From: Candidatus Desulfosporosinus nitrosoreducens
Lineage (GTDB): Bacteria; Bacillota; Desulfitobacteriia; Desulfitobacteriales; Desulfitobacteriaceae
DNA: 64,000 nucleotides
Reading direction: 5' to 3'
Assembly (NCBI RefSeq): GCF_030954495.1
Contig: NZ_JAVHUW010000048.1
Location: 62,001 to 126,000, forward strand
Made by a program: the position numbers and the translations under genes. Of this stretch, positions 29,516 to 38,245 are shown piece by piece (within the stretch, counting starts at the first letter, position 1; the number at the start of each line of letters is the position of its first letter). The notes beneath the pieces are model-generated. The model was not told the DNA's origin. It ran no database searches and saw nothing but the letters and a program-made list of their open reading frames with translations.

Positions 29516-31222
29516 ATGAGAGAAGCGACAATGTTGAAAAAAGATAAAACAATATCTCCTGATAGGCAAGGACCCGAAATTACACTTGTGCAAGGAAAGC
29601 CGGCTTTAGGCAATCAAGAGTTACTGAGAGCTTTAGAGGCCAGCAAAAAGCTCAGTCCCGGCAGGGGAACCAATAAGGAGCTTCCGGAGCAAATGAGAGC
29701 GAGGATGGAAGCCCATTTCGGTTTTGACCTTTCCGGTGTTACCTGCAAAGAATCCTCCGAGGTTTCAGATATAGGTGCTAAAGCTTATGCCCGGGGCAAT
29801 GTGATTAAATTCTCCCCAGGCCAGTTCAATCCCGACACCGCAGCGGGCAGGCGGATGATTGGACACGAGCTGGCCCATGTGGTACAACAGGCCGAGGGCG
29901 GGATAAAGTCCAATGTTGAAGGAAGCTCTGTTAATTATGACGAAAGCCTGGAAAGTAGAGCGGACTTGGAGGGGATTAAGGCCGCATCTATGGCGGAAGG
30001 AAACATAAGCGCGCTCACCGGGATAAATCTGGCACCGCTGCCGGTCATGGATGCCGGAAGTTTGCCGGTACAAGGCGTATTTGGTTGGATTAAAAAATTA
30101 TTTGGCGGCAAAGAGGACCCGGAAGCAGCCCAAAAGGATGTAGCGGTGGATAGCGGATCAGCCGATATTTTGAGAGAAAATTCAGTGCTGAGCAATGAGG
30201 AGTTTGGCAGGTCTCGCAATGCTGCAAGCACCGGCACAGTAGGCACGGCCGGTACTGTTCTGGACTTGAGTAAAAATATTGTCTCTACCGGTGGCGGAGT
30301 TGCAAGTACTTTCAGTTATGCAAATGCTTTTAACAATCCGGATGTGATTAGTGGATTTGGAGCTCCGTCCGGGGCGTTTGGAACGCTTGGCTCCTTGACG
30401 CAGGCTTACACAGACTACACAAGTATCAATGGACATCGGAAGACGGAGGATGAAAATCTTAGCCGTCTGAATGTAGCCTCTGATTTGGGTATAGCAGTTA
30501 CGTCCGGGGCAAGCAGTGCCGTAAATAGTTCTAAGCTTGCAGGTACGATGATAGAAGCAGCAACTACTCCTATTGCCTCAATCGGAGCGCTGGTTACAGG
30601 CACGGCGGATATAATATCCGGAGGCTATGGCGCATACCTTGCCGGTGACCGGAGTACAAAGCTCAAAAAGCTTCACGATGACAATAACTTTAACCCTGAT
30701 AGCGGTATTGCGCGTTTTGCGGCAGATGCTCAAGCGGGTAAGGGGCGGGTGGATATTGGCAAGAGTGTAAGGGGTGGCTTAACACTGGGGGGAGGTCTGG
30801 CTCTTGGTGCAGGTGCGCTTGGCATTGGGGCTCTAGCCGCTACACCCATCGGTTGGGGTCTGATGGCCGGCGCAGGTTTGGTTGGCGCAGGATTATGGGC
30901 ATATAACAAATACAAGCGCCATAAAGCAGCCAAAGAAATGCTGAATGACAAAGAATATAAGAATGAGCTGGAAACAGCCGGCATCAAAATACCCACTGAG
31001 AAAGATACCGCTAAACTGCCCTGGTACAAACGCTGGTTTAGCAGTCAAAGCGAGATGAAGATGGATTTGATCAAGGGGCAAATTGCAGATAAACTGGCGG
31101 GTGACTCAAAAAGTGCTTTGAGCAAAAGAATTCTTGCCACTATGGGTTTTAAGAATAAAGATAAGGAGGGTAAACCGATCTCTCCCGATGTAAGAGAAAT
31201 ATACAAATCATTAGATTATTAA
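29516..31222 (+). CDS. DUF4157 (eCIS-associated) domain protein with glycine-rich hydrophobic region
   Basis: The 568-residue product has an N-terminal DUF4157 domain (about 54-128) with the metalloprotease-like motif HELAHVVQQ (HELAH at 117-121). DUF4157 is typical of proteins tied to extracellular contractile injection systems and of polymorphic-toxin-like proteins. A linker rich in Gly/Ala/Ser/Thr follows, then at about 420-455 a strongly hydrophobic Gly/Ala stretch (GLALGAGALGIGALAATPIG) that could insert in a membrane, and a basic C-terminal domain (about 460-568) I do not recognise. No signal peptide and no eCIS structural genes nearby. ATG 29516 fits GAGGTGGGGG; TTG 29510 is too close. 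Confidence 0.75.
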   Translation: MREATMLKKDKTISPDRQGPEITLVQGKPALGNQELLRALEASKKLSPGRGTNKELPEQMRARMEAHFGFDLSGVTCKESSEVSDIGAKAYARGNVIKFSPGQFNPDTAAGRRMIGHELAHVVQQAEGGIKSNVEGSSVNYDESLESRADLEGIKAASMAEGNISALTGINLAPLPVMDAGSLPVQGVFGWIKKLFGGKEDPEAAQKDVAVDSGSADILRENSVLSNEEFGRSRNAASTGTVGTAGTVLDLSKNIVSTGGGVASTFSYANAFNNPDVISGFGAPSGAFGTLGSLTQAYTDYTSINGHRKTEDENLSRLNVASDLGIAVTSGASSAVNSSKLAGTMIEAATTPIASIGALVTGTADIISGGYGAYLAGDRSTKLKKLHDDNNFNPDSGIARFAADAQAGKGRVDIGKSVRGGLTLGGGLALGAGALGIGALAATPIGWGLMAGAGLVGAGLWAYNKYKRHKAAKEMLNDKEYKNELETAGIKIPTEKDTAKLPWYKRWFSSQSEMKMDLIKGQIADKLAGDSKSALSKRILATMGFKNKDKEGKPISPDVREIYKSLDY

Positions 31223-31354
31223 TCACTTTCAGCCGGAGGAGTCGATGTCTTTGGCAAGCGACTGGAGATGCATTATACACCGGCATTTCTTATGTAATGA
31301 TGCTCGGGTTAAGTTAAAATGATTATATCCGGTAATTAAATAAATAGAACTTTT

Positions 31355-31388
31355 AGGTGTTACCTGGTATCAGGTAACACCTCTTTTC
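31355..31388 (+). terminator. Terminator after the DUF4157 gene
   Basis: AGGTGTTACCTG, loop GTAT, CAGGTAACACCT then CTTTTCC: a perfect 12-pair stem. It ends the DUF4157 transcript. Confidence 0.85.
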
Positions 31389-31556
31389 CGTATTAAGGGG
31401 TCCATTGAATTTTTAAATCGGGGCATGATATATTGAGTGATGTATGTTTAACCTTCGCTTACTAATTTATTTATCCGCTGACTAATCCGCTCTAAGACTC
31501 CCGCTTCGGCAAGCGGTGAGTTAAGAGCAGCTAAATCTCTGGATAAGTGAGACTAA

Positions 31557-31588
31557 GATTCAGATGGAGTTAAAACTCCGCCTGAATC
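31557..31588 (+). repeat. Hairpin upstream of the argF promoter
   Basis: GATTCAGATGGAGT-TAAA-ACTCCGCCTGAATC forms a 14-pair stem with two mismatches, followed by AAGTCTTCTTTA. A smaller stem CCGCTT-CGG-CAAGCGG lies just before it (about 31501-31517). Both lie upstream of the argF promoter, so they are not an argF leader; they may end or belong to a short transcript. No ORF is seen in 31223-31684. Confidence 0.4.
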
Positions 31589-31628
31589 AAGTCTTCTTTA
31601 ATCTGCGAAAAACTATACAGTTTAGTTG

Positions 31629-31660
31629 TTGCATTATTATACATTTTTGAGTATAATAAT
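31629..31660 (+). promoter_or_regulatory. argF promoter overlapped by a perfect palindromic ARG-box-like operator
   Basis: Promoter: TTGCAT at 31629-31634, 17 bases, TATAAT at 31652-31657. A perfect inverted repeat ATTATTATAC (31633-31642), 8-base spacer, GTATAATAAT (31651-31660) lies over it. The geometry relative to the promoter is the same as at argC, which argues for one common repressor. Confidence 0.75.
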
Positions 31661-31684
31661 ACACATCGAAGGAGTGGAAGAGAT

Positions 31685-32629
31685 ATGAAAACAATAGATC
31701 GTTCGAGTTTTAAAGGCCGAGATTTTATTTCACTGCATGATTTTTCCCAGGAAGAATTAAATTGCTTTTTAGAGGTTGCCCATGAGCTTAAGGCAGAGCA
31801 AAAGGCCGGGCATCCGCATCCGATTCTTCAGGGTAAGACTTTAGGGATGATTTTTACCAAGTCTTCAACCAGGACTAGGGTTTCTTTTGAGGTAGGAATA
31901 TATCAACTTGGCGGACAAGGGCTCTTTTTAAGCGGTCGGGACATTCAGCTTGGCAGAGGAGAAACGATTGCCGATACGGCTCGTGTTCTTTCCCGGATGG
32001 TTGACGGAATTATGATCAGGACATTCAGTCATCAAGAGGTTTTGGATCTGGCCAAGTATGCCACTATTCCGATTATCAATGGACTTACGGATTTGCTGCA
32101 TCCTTGCCAAGTTCTGGCTGACCTTATGACAATTCAAGAGCACAAGGGGCGTTTGGCAGGCTTAAAGTTAGCTTACGTCGGAGATGGAAATAATATGGCC
32201 CATTCCTTGATGTTTGGTGGAGCGAAAATGGGTTTACACGTTGTTATCGCTTCTCCTTCAGGATATAAGCCTGATCCGGCAATAGTAACTTTAGCGCAGG
32301 AGGACGCCAAAGCTAACGGCGGCTTCGTAGAGGTGATTGATGATCCTTCAGAGGCGGTAAAAGGCGCCGATGTGCTTTATACGGATGTTTGGGCCAGTAT
32401 GGGGCAAGAGGCGGAAGCCAGTGAGCGTATGAAAGCTTTCCAAGGATATCAGATCAGTTCCGAATCCCTGAAGCTTGCGCAACCCTCCGCGATCGTTCTG
32501 CACTGTTTACCGGCTCACCGCGGAGAGGAAATTACCGACGAGGTCATTGAAGGTGCTCAATCCGTAGTTTTTGATGAAGCGGAAAACCGTCTTCACGCTC
32601 AAAAAGCAATTATGGCTTTGGTCATGTAA
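31685..32629 (+). CDS. argF: Ornithine carbamoyltransferase
   Basis: Joins ornithine and carbamoyl phosphate to citrulline. The 314-residue product has the carbamoyl-phosphate motif KSSTRTRVSFE, LLHPCQVLADLMT, and the ornithine-binding HCLPAHRGEEITDEV with its reactive cysteine. GAAGGAG lies before the ATG. It has its own promoter and operator; the direction is the same as the carAB operon. Confidence 0.96.
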   Translation: MKTIDRSSFKGRDFISLHDFSQEELNCFLEVAHELKAEQKAGHPHPILQGKTLGMIFTKSSTRTRVSFEVGIYQLGGQGLFLSGRDIQLGRGETIADTARVLSRMVDGIMIRTFSHQEVLDLAKYATIPIINGLTDLLHPCQVLADLMTIQEHKGRLAGLKLAYVGDGNNMAHSLMFGGAKMGLHVVIASPSGYKPDPAIVTLAQEDAKANGGFVEVIDDPSEAVKGADVLYTDVWASMGQEAEASERMKAFQGYQISSESLKLAQPSAIVLHCLPAHRGEEITDEVIEGAQSVVFDEAENRLHAQKAIMALVM

Positions 32630-32640
32630 AGGAATCCTTC

Positions 32641-32669
32641 TTGACTTAGATACTGGAGTTGGATATGAT
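32641..32669 (+). promoter_or_regulatory. Candidate argG promoter
   Basis: TTGACT at 32641-32646, 17 bases, TATGAT at 32664-32669. A second possible promoter, TTGAAG-17-TACTAT, lies at 32724-32752. Neither overlaps an ARG-box palindrome like those at argC and argF. Confidence 0.45.
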
Positions 32670-32801
32670 TTTTCGGAAGGCAATTTCCATAAATTTTTGT
32701 GAGCAGGCAGCAAATAAAGTGCCTTGAAGTACATCTTTCTCGCACTTACTATACTTCGTTTGTCTGCCTATTGGATGTTTGTATGAAAAGGAGAATAAAC
32801 T

Positions 32802-34010
32802 ATGAAAAAGGTTGTTTTAGCATATTCCGGCGGTTTGGACACATCGATTATTATCCCTTGGCTAAAGGAAACCTATGGGTATGAAGTTATTGCCATGGTT
32901 GCGGATCTCGGTCAAGGAGAGGAGTTGGCTCCTCTTCAGGAAAAGGCCATTAAAAGCGGAGCCAGCAAGTTGTATATCGAAGATTTAAGAGAGAAATTCG
33001 TGACAGAATTTATCTTTCAAACCTTGAAAGCCGGAGCAGTTTACGAAGGGGATTATCTCTTAGGTACTTCGTTTGCCCGCCCCTTGATTGCCCGCCGCTT
33101 AGTAGAGATTGCGGAGAAAGAAGGCGCAGTTGCTATTGCCCATGGCGCTACAGGTAAAGGAAATGACCAAGTTCGTTTTGAATTAAGTGTTAAAGCCTTA
33201 AATCCTGATCTGGAAATCATAGCCCCCTGGCGGTTATGGAACCTTAAATCTCGGGAAGACTGCATCGACTATGCCCAAGCACGTGGTATTCCGGTTCCGG
33301 TCACTAAAGACCGCCCTTATAGTATGGATCGCAATCTTTGGCACCTTAGTCATGAAGGCGGAGACCTGGAGAATCCTTGGAATGAGCCGAAGCGGGACCT
33401 TTATTTACTTGGCGTTGCTCCGGAGGATGCCCCGGATGAAGCAACCTACCTTGAACTTGGGTTTGAGCAAGGAGTTCCTACATCGCTTAACGGTCAGAAC
33501 ATTCCTCCTGTCAAGTTATTGGAAACCCTCAACGAATTGGGAGGGAAAAACGGCATAGGGATTGTCGATATGGTGGAAAACCGACTAGTAGGAATGAAAT
33601 CCCGCGGTGTCTATGAGACGCCGGGCGGTACGATTCTTTATACGGCTCATAAGGCTCTGGAACACCTGACCCTGGATCGCCTTACCCTTCATTACAAAGA
33701 GCAAGCCGCTCTCAAATATGCTGAAATAGTTTATGATGGGGTTTGGTATTCTCCTCTTCGTGAAGCTCTCGATGCTTTTGTCAATGTTACTCAGAAGAAC
33801 GTTACAGGAACGGTAAGGGTAAAATTATACAAAGGAAATTGCTCTTTGGCAGGGGTGAAATCGCCTTATTCCCTGTATAACGAAGCTTATGCCACTTTTG
33901 GGGAAGACGGAGTATATGATCAAAAGGATGCCGCCGGATTCATTAATCTCTTTGGCTTGCCGCTGAAAGTCAGGGCGTTAATGGAAAAACAAGCGGGGCT
34001 GCGCAAATGA
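32802..34010 (+). CDS. argG: Argininosuccinate synthase
   Basis: ATP-dependent joining of citrulline and aspartate. The 402-residue product begins [21 protein letters not shown] (ATP-pyrophosphatase loop SGGLDTS), contains [18 protein letters not shown] and the citrulline/aspartate-binding [25 protein letters not shown] region. Length is standard. An AAAAGGAG site precedes the ATG. Confidence 0.97.
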   Translation: MKKVVLAYSGGLDTSIIIPWLKETYGYEVIAMVADLGQGEELAPLQEKAIKSGASKLYIEDLREKFVTEFIFQTLKAGAVYEGDYLLGTSFARPLIARRLVEIAEKEGAVAIAHGATGKGNDQVRFELSVKALNPDLEIIAPWRLWNLKSREDCIDYAQARGIPVPVTKDRPYSMDRNLWHLSHEGGDLENPWNEPKRDLYLLGVAPEDAPDEATYLELGFEQGVPTSLNGQNIPPVKLLETLNELGGKNGIGIVDMVENRLVGMKSRGVYETPGGTILYTAHKALEHLTLDRLTLHYKEQAALKYAEIVYDGVWYSPLREALDAFVNVTQKNVTGTVRVKLYKGNCSLAGVKSPYSLYNEAYATFGEDGVYDQKDAAGFINLFGLPLKVRALMEKQAGLRK

Positions 34011-34017
34011 AATTAAA

Positions 34018-34045
34018 GATAAGCGCCGAGACCTCGGCGCTTATC
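34018..34045 (+). terminator. First hairpin between argG and argH
   Basis: GATAAGCGCCGA, 4-base loop, TCGGCGCTTATC: a perfect 12-pair stem starting 8 bases after argG, followed by TTGGGG rather than a T run. Confidence 0.65.
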
Positions 34046-34061
34046 TTGGGGTTGGTATTTT

Positions 34062-34090
34062 AGGGGAGCTAGGCTCCCCTTCTGCTTTTA
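34062..34090 (+). terminator. Second hairpin between argG and argH
   Basis: AGGGGAGC-TAG-GCTCCCCT followed by TCTGCTTTTA; perfect 8-pair stem. With the first hairpin it forms a double barrier before argH, which starts 25 bases later; argH expression must come from read-through, or the hairpins act as processing points. Confidence 0.6.
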
Positions 34091-34114
34091 AAAATCAGGA
34101 AAGGACGATGGACA

Positions 34115-35500
34115 GTGAAACTCTGGGGTGGACGTTTTGAAAAAACAACCGACGCATTAGTGGAGGATTTTCATTCCTCGATTCGTTTTGACCAACGTTT
34201 GTACAGGCAGGATATTTTGGGAAGTATAGCCCACGCCAGAATGCTGGGCAGTGTAGGAGTCATTGCGGAAGACGAAGCCTCTGATTTAATCGCGGGCCTC
34301 CAAGCAATCCTTGAGGATATTCAGGCAGGAAAGGTTGAATTTGAGATCGGGGCTGAAGATATTCACATGAATGTGGAAAAGCTTTTGACCGAACGAATTG
34401 GCCCGGTAGGAAAAAAGCTGCATACCGGACGGAGCAGGAATGATCAAGTGGCCTTGGATTTGAGACTCTATTTGCGGGAAGAGATCGACCAATCAAAAGC
34501 TTTAGTTGTTAAATTGGTCCAAACTCTGCTGGATTTGGCTCAGAAGCACCTGGAAACCTGGATGCCAGGTTATACACATTTGCAAAAGGCCCAGCCCATC
34601 ACTTTGGCCCATCATTTAATGGCCTATATTCAAATGTTTTTGCGGGACCTTGGACGCTTAAATGATACCCGTAAACGCCTTAATGTGTCGCCCCTCGGTT
34701 CAGGGGCCATGGCCGGAACTACGTTTCCCCTTAATCGGGAGAAAGTGGCCTCGGAATTGGGGTTTGACGGAGTAACCTTGAACAGTTTGGATGGTGTAAG
34801 TGACCGGGATTTTGCCCTGGAGTTTTTAGCGAGCGCTTCTATCCTTATGATGCATCTCAGCCGCTTATGTGAAGAGCTTGTCCTCTGGTCAAGCGGGGAA
34901 TTCCAATTTATTGCCATGGATGATGGGTATTCTACCGGGTCGAGCATTATGCCTCAAAAGAAGAACCCGGATGTGGCGGAATTAGTGAGAGGGAAGACTG
35001 GGCGTGTCTACGGTGATTTGATGGCCCTTTTGACAGTGATGAAGGGGTTGCCTCTTGCCTACAATAAAGACATGCAAGAAGATAAAGAACAGGTTTTTGA
35101 CGCTGTGGATACCCTGCAAAAGTGTTTATTAGTCGTAGAGCCGATGCTGAGGACGATGCAGGTTCAGCGGGAGGCCATGGCCGGGGGGGCCAAAGGCGGG
35201 TTTACAAACGCGACTGATTTAGCGGATTACTTGGCCAAAAAAGGAGTACCTTTCCGGGAAGCCCATGAGTTAGTTGGACGAATTGTTTTGCACTGCACTA
35301 AACAGGGCATCGGCTTAGAAGAGTTAACCCTTAGTGAATATCAAACTATTTCTCCGGTGTTTGCCAATGATCTTTTTGAAGCGATCGGGATTGAGCATTG
35401 TGTACGTGCCCGGAAAATCATAGGAGGTCCTTCTCCGGAAACAGTGGCTGAGGCAATCCGGCAAAGCCAGGCAGTTTTGCTAAAATTGTTGGAAAAGTAA
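34115..35500 (+). CDS. argH: Argininosuccinate lyase
   Basis: Last step of arginine synthesis, releasing fumarate. The 461-residue product starts MKLWGGRFEKTTDALVEDF at GTG 34115, contains the HTGRSRNDQVALDLRLYL substrate region and the superfamily signature GSSIMPQKKNPDVAEL. An AGGAAAGGACG site lies upstream. It completes the pathway from glutamate except N-acetylornithine deacetylation, which argJ replaces. Confidence 0.96.
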   Translation: MKLWGGRFEKTTDALVEDFHSSIRFDQRLYRQDILGSIAHARMLGSVGVIAEDEASDLIAGLQAILEDIQAGKVEFEIGAEDIHMNVEKLLTERIGPVGKKLHTGRSRNDQVALDLRLYLREEIDQSKALVVKLVQTLLDLAQKHLETWMPGYTHLQKAQPITLAHHLMAYIQMFLRDLGRLNDTRKRLNVSPLGSGAMAGTTFPLNREKVASELGFDGVTLNSLDGVSDRDFALEFLASASILMMHLSRLCEELVLWSSGEFQFIAMDDGYSTGSSIMPQKKNPDVAELVRGKTGRVYGDLMALLTVMKGLPLAYNKDMQEDKEQVFDAVDTLQKCLLVVEPMLRTMQVQREAMAGGAKGGFTNATDLADYLAKKGVPFREAHELVGRIVLHCTKQGIGLEELTLSEYQTISPVFANDLFEAIGIEHCVRARKIIGGPSPETVAEAIRQSQAVLLKLLEK

Positions 35501-35588
35501 CTCTTATTTAGCGAAAGAAAATGTCGTAATTAGTTTTGCAGGGTCGGTATTTGGCGATTCTTAAGAAAATAGCAAATTGATTCGGGTT

Positions 35589-35653
35589 AGGGGTGCCAAA
35601 GGAAGGTTAATACCCGTATAGGGTTTAGCTTTGATTTGCACCCTGCTATTTTT
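35589..35653 (+). terminator. Probable terminator after argH
   Basis: AGGGGTGCCAAA pairs with TTTGCACCCT (two bulges), enclosing a smaller TACCC-GTAT-AGGGT hairpin, and is followed by GCTATTTTTC. It lies about 90 bases after the argH stop. Confidence 0.5.
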
Positions 35654-35704
35654 CTGAAGGTTATCGTTTAATCAGACTTACTATAGACAGAAAACTGTGC
35701 ATAG

Positions 35705-35800
35705 TGTGGATAACTCTGTGGATAATATCGAAATAGATTGGTATTTTGCGTGGATAAGTGAGGGGTAAGCGGGGGATAAGTGGATGAAAGCTGTGGATAA
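35705..35800. promoter_or_regulatory. DnaA-box cluster
   Basis: Three exact TGTGGATAA sites (35705-35713, 35717-35725, 35792-35800) plus a one-mismatch site CGTGGATAA (35749-35757) and a weaker GGGGGATAA (35771-35779), all in the same orientation within 96 bases. TGTGGATAA is the complement of the DnaA-box consensus TTATCCACA. The cluster lies in the 509-base gap between argH and pncB. No dnaA/dnaN is in the window, so this is more like a DnaA-titrating or DnaA-regulated site than oriC. Confidence 0.75.
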
Positions 35801-36009
35801 GCGGTCTGCGCGTTTCGACTAGATGCGACGAACAGACTATTAATCATAATTTTTGTGAAGAGGGATTATTTACACTTATAAAGGAGGAAATGTCGGCACG
35901 AAGGTAGAAATTCTCACACATGATTTTTTAATACTAATATATGCTAAGAACAAAGGATTCAAAAGCTCCAAAAGAAAATGCGACGGTGAAAGTGACGAGG
36001 TAATTGTCG

Positions 36010-37458
36010 ATGGAAAATCTAACAATGCTCACAGATCTTTATCAGTTAACCATGATGCAAGGGTATTTTGTCAATGGATACCGGAACAAGGAAGCTGTCT
36101 TTGATGTCTTTTTTCGTTCAATTCCCTTTAACGGAGGGTACGCTTTAGCTGCCGGATTGGAACAAGTTATAGAATTTATCGAAAATCTCAGATTTAAAGA
36201 AGATGATCTGGCATATCTAAAAGGTCTGAACATTTTTCAGGAAGACTTTATAGAAGAACTGCGCAATTTCCGATTCACGGGAGACATTGATGCCGTTCAG
36301 GAAGGGACCCCGGTTTTTCCGTATGAACCTTTAATCCGAGTAAAGGGGCGTATTTTTGAAACTCAGCTTTTAGAAACTGCAATTTTGAATTTGGTCAACT
36401 TTGAAACCCTAATTGCGACGAAAGCTTCCAGAGTTGTTACCGCGGCCGGAAAGGGGCCGGTCATGGAATTCGGCTTACGCAGAGCTCAAGGGCCGGATGC
36501 AGGAGTTTTGGGAGCCCGGGCTGCTTTCATTGGCGGGTGCCAATCAACATCCAACGTCTTAGCCGGAAAAAGGTATGGCATTCCTGTTTCGGGCACTCAG
36601 GCCCATAGCTGGATTCAGTGTTTTCCCTCAGAGCTTGAAGCGTTTCGTGCTTATGCCCGAACATTTCCGGATAATTGCCTTTTGCTGGTAGATACATACA
36701 GTGCTTTAGAATCAGGAGTTCCCAATGCCATCAAAGTTGGGTTGGAGCTTGAAGCGGAGGGGTATCATTTTCAAGGAATCCGCTTGGACAGCGGGGATTT
36801 AACGTATTTGTCGCAAGAAGCCCGCCGAATGCTTGATGAGGCAGGATTAAAAAAAGCCATTATTGTCGGCTCAAATGATTTGGACGAAGAGACAATTTTT
36901 TCTATTCGAGCACAGGGAGCTAAGATCAATGCCTGGGGAGTTGGCACACATCTGATTACATCCAAAGACAGTCCTTCGTTAGGGGGGGTCTACAAGCTGG
37001 CGGCTGAAGGAGAACAGGGAGTTTTTCATCCGCGCTTAAAAGTCTCAGAAAATATCTCTAAGATTACAAATCCCGGAATTAAGAAAATTGTGCGCTTTTA
37101 TAATCGGTCCGGTAAGGCTATGGCTGACTTAATTGCTCTCGATGATGAGGATTTCAGCGATCGTAAATCCTTGACCATCTTTGATCCGATACAGACCTGG
37201 AAGAGAAAGACACTGACGAATTTTCAGACCAGAGAGCTTTTGCTCCCCATTTTCAGAGCAGGAAAAAGGGTCTACGAGCCGCCGGCACTTCAGGAAATTC
37301 AGGAATATTCCCGTCAAGAACTGAACTCTTTCTGGGACGAAGTCAAGCGCTTAGCCAATCCACATACTTATATTGTCGATTTGTCGTCCAAACTTTTCGA
37401 ATTAAAACAGGAGTTACTTTTAGCAATTCACAATGAAATAAAGGACAATAAAAATTAG
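36010..37458 (+). CDS. pncB: Nicotinate phosphoribosyltransferase
   Basis: First step of NAD salvage from nicotinate. The 482-residue product begins MENLTMLTDLYQLTMMQGYF, has the FGLRRAQGPDAG block, the catalytic-site GTQAHSWIQ histidine, and GIRLDSGDLTYLS; it belongs to the longer Gram-positive form of the family. The ATG at 36010 fits GACGAGG better than the TTG at 36004. nadE follows 12 bases later, so the two form a salvage operon. Confidence 0.92.
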   Translation: MENLTMLTDLYQLTMMQGYFVNGYRNKEAVFDVFFRSIPFNGGYALAAGLEQVIEFIENLRFKEDDLAYLKGLNIFQEDFIEELRNFRFTGDIDAVQEGTPVFPYEPLIRVKGRIFETQLLETAILNLVNFETLIATKASRVVTAAGKGPVMEFGLRRAQGPDAGVLGARAAFIGGCQSTSNVLAGKRYGIPVSGTQAHSWIQCFPSELEAFRAYARTFPDNCLLLVDTYSALESGVPNAIKVGLELEAEGYHFQGIRLDSGDLTYLSQEARRMLDEAGLKKAIIVGSNDLDEETIFSIRAQGAKINAWGVGTHLITSKDSPSLGGVYKLAAEGEQGVFHPRLKVSENISKITNPGIKKIVRFYNRSGKAMADLIALDDEDFSDRKSLTIFDPIQTWKRKTLTNFQTRELLLPIFRAGKRVYEPPALQEIQEYSRQELNSFWDEVKRLANPHTYIVDLSSKLFELKQELLLAIHNEIKDNKN

Positions 37459-37470
37459 GAGGTCGATATC

Positions 37471-38244
37471 ATGTGGACAGAAGATGAATTAGCAAGTCGG
37501 ATTAATAAAGCAGTAGAGTGGCTGCGCCTCAAGGTCGCCGAGGCCAACGCCAAAGGAGTTGTGGTGGGGATCTCGGGGGGCGTGGATTCCGCAGTTGTAA
37601 CAGGACTTTGCTGCCGTGCCTTTCCGGACAATTGCATCGGGGTAATCATGCCCAGTCATTCGAATCCTGAGGATCGTGAGGATGCCCTCTGGATCGCTGA
37701 GGGTTTTGACCTTAGACCTTTGGAAATTGATTTGGCTGAAGCTCATACGTCAATCTTTAATCAAGTCAGGCAAAGTCTGACTGATCGGGACTGCACCGTT
37801 GTTGGAGAAACGCTGAGCCAAGGGAATTTAAAAGCCCGCTTGCGTATGTCGACGTTATACGCCGTAGCGAATGCTTTGAATTACTTAGTGGTAGGAACAG
37901 ACAACGCTCCGGAAAGTTATACCGGCTACTTTACAAAGTATGGTGATGGTGGAGTAGATATTTTGCCGATCAGTTCACTTACCAAGACGGAGGTGCGGGC
38001 TTGGGCTTGGATGTTGGGATTGCCCCAGAAGATTGCCATGCGTGTCCCGACAGCCGGATTGTGGCCCGGCCAAACGGATGAGGCGGAAATGGGTCTAACT
38101 TATGATTTAATTGACCGTTACTTGCTCGGAGAAGAGGTTCCTGCTAAGGTCCGCGAACGTATCGAAGCTTTACACCGCCAAAGCGAACACAAACGAAATC
38201 TTCCGCCCAGCCTGGAACTTCCTAAACTTGAGAGGTTAGACTGA
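37471..38244 (+). CDS. nadE: NAD(+) synthetase, ammonia-dependent
   Basis: Amidates nicotinate adenine dinucleotide to NAD. The 257-residue product has the ATP-pyrophosphatase loop GISGGVDSAVV, the NAPESYTGYFTKYGDGGVDILPI region and the late GLWPGQTDEAEMGLTYD motif. There is no glutaminase domain, so it uses free ammonia. AGGAGGTCG precedes the ATG. The next gene starts one base after its stop. Confidence 0.94.
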   Translation: MWTEDELASRINKAVEWLRLKVAEANAKGVVVGISGGVDSAVVTGLCCRAFPDNCIGVIMPSHSNPEDREDALWIAEGFDLRPLEIDLAEAHTSIFNQVRQSLTDRDCTVVGETLSQGNLKARLRMSTLYAVANALNYLVVGTDNAPESYTGYFTKYGDGGVDILPISSLTKTEVRAWAWMLGLPQKIAMRVPTAGLWPGQTDEAEMGLTYDLIDRYLLGEEVPAKVRERIEALHRQSEHKRNLPPSLELPKLERLD

Positions 38245-38245
38245 C

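Noticed and set aside
29516..31222. A complete extracellular contractile injection system around the DUF4157 gene
   Set aside because: The neighbours are arginine and carbamoyl-phosphate synthesis genes; no sheath, tube, baseplate or AAA+ eCIS gene is present.
35705..35800. Chromosomal oriC
   Set aside because: No dnaA, dnaN, rpmH or recF nearby and no clear AT-rich unwinding region beside the boxes; treated as a DnaA-box cluster instead.
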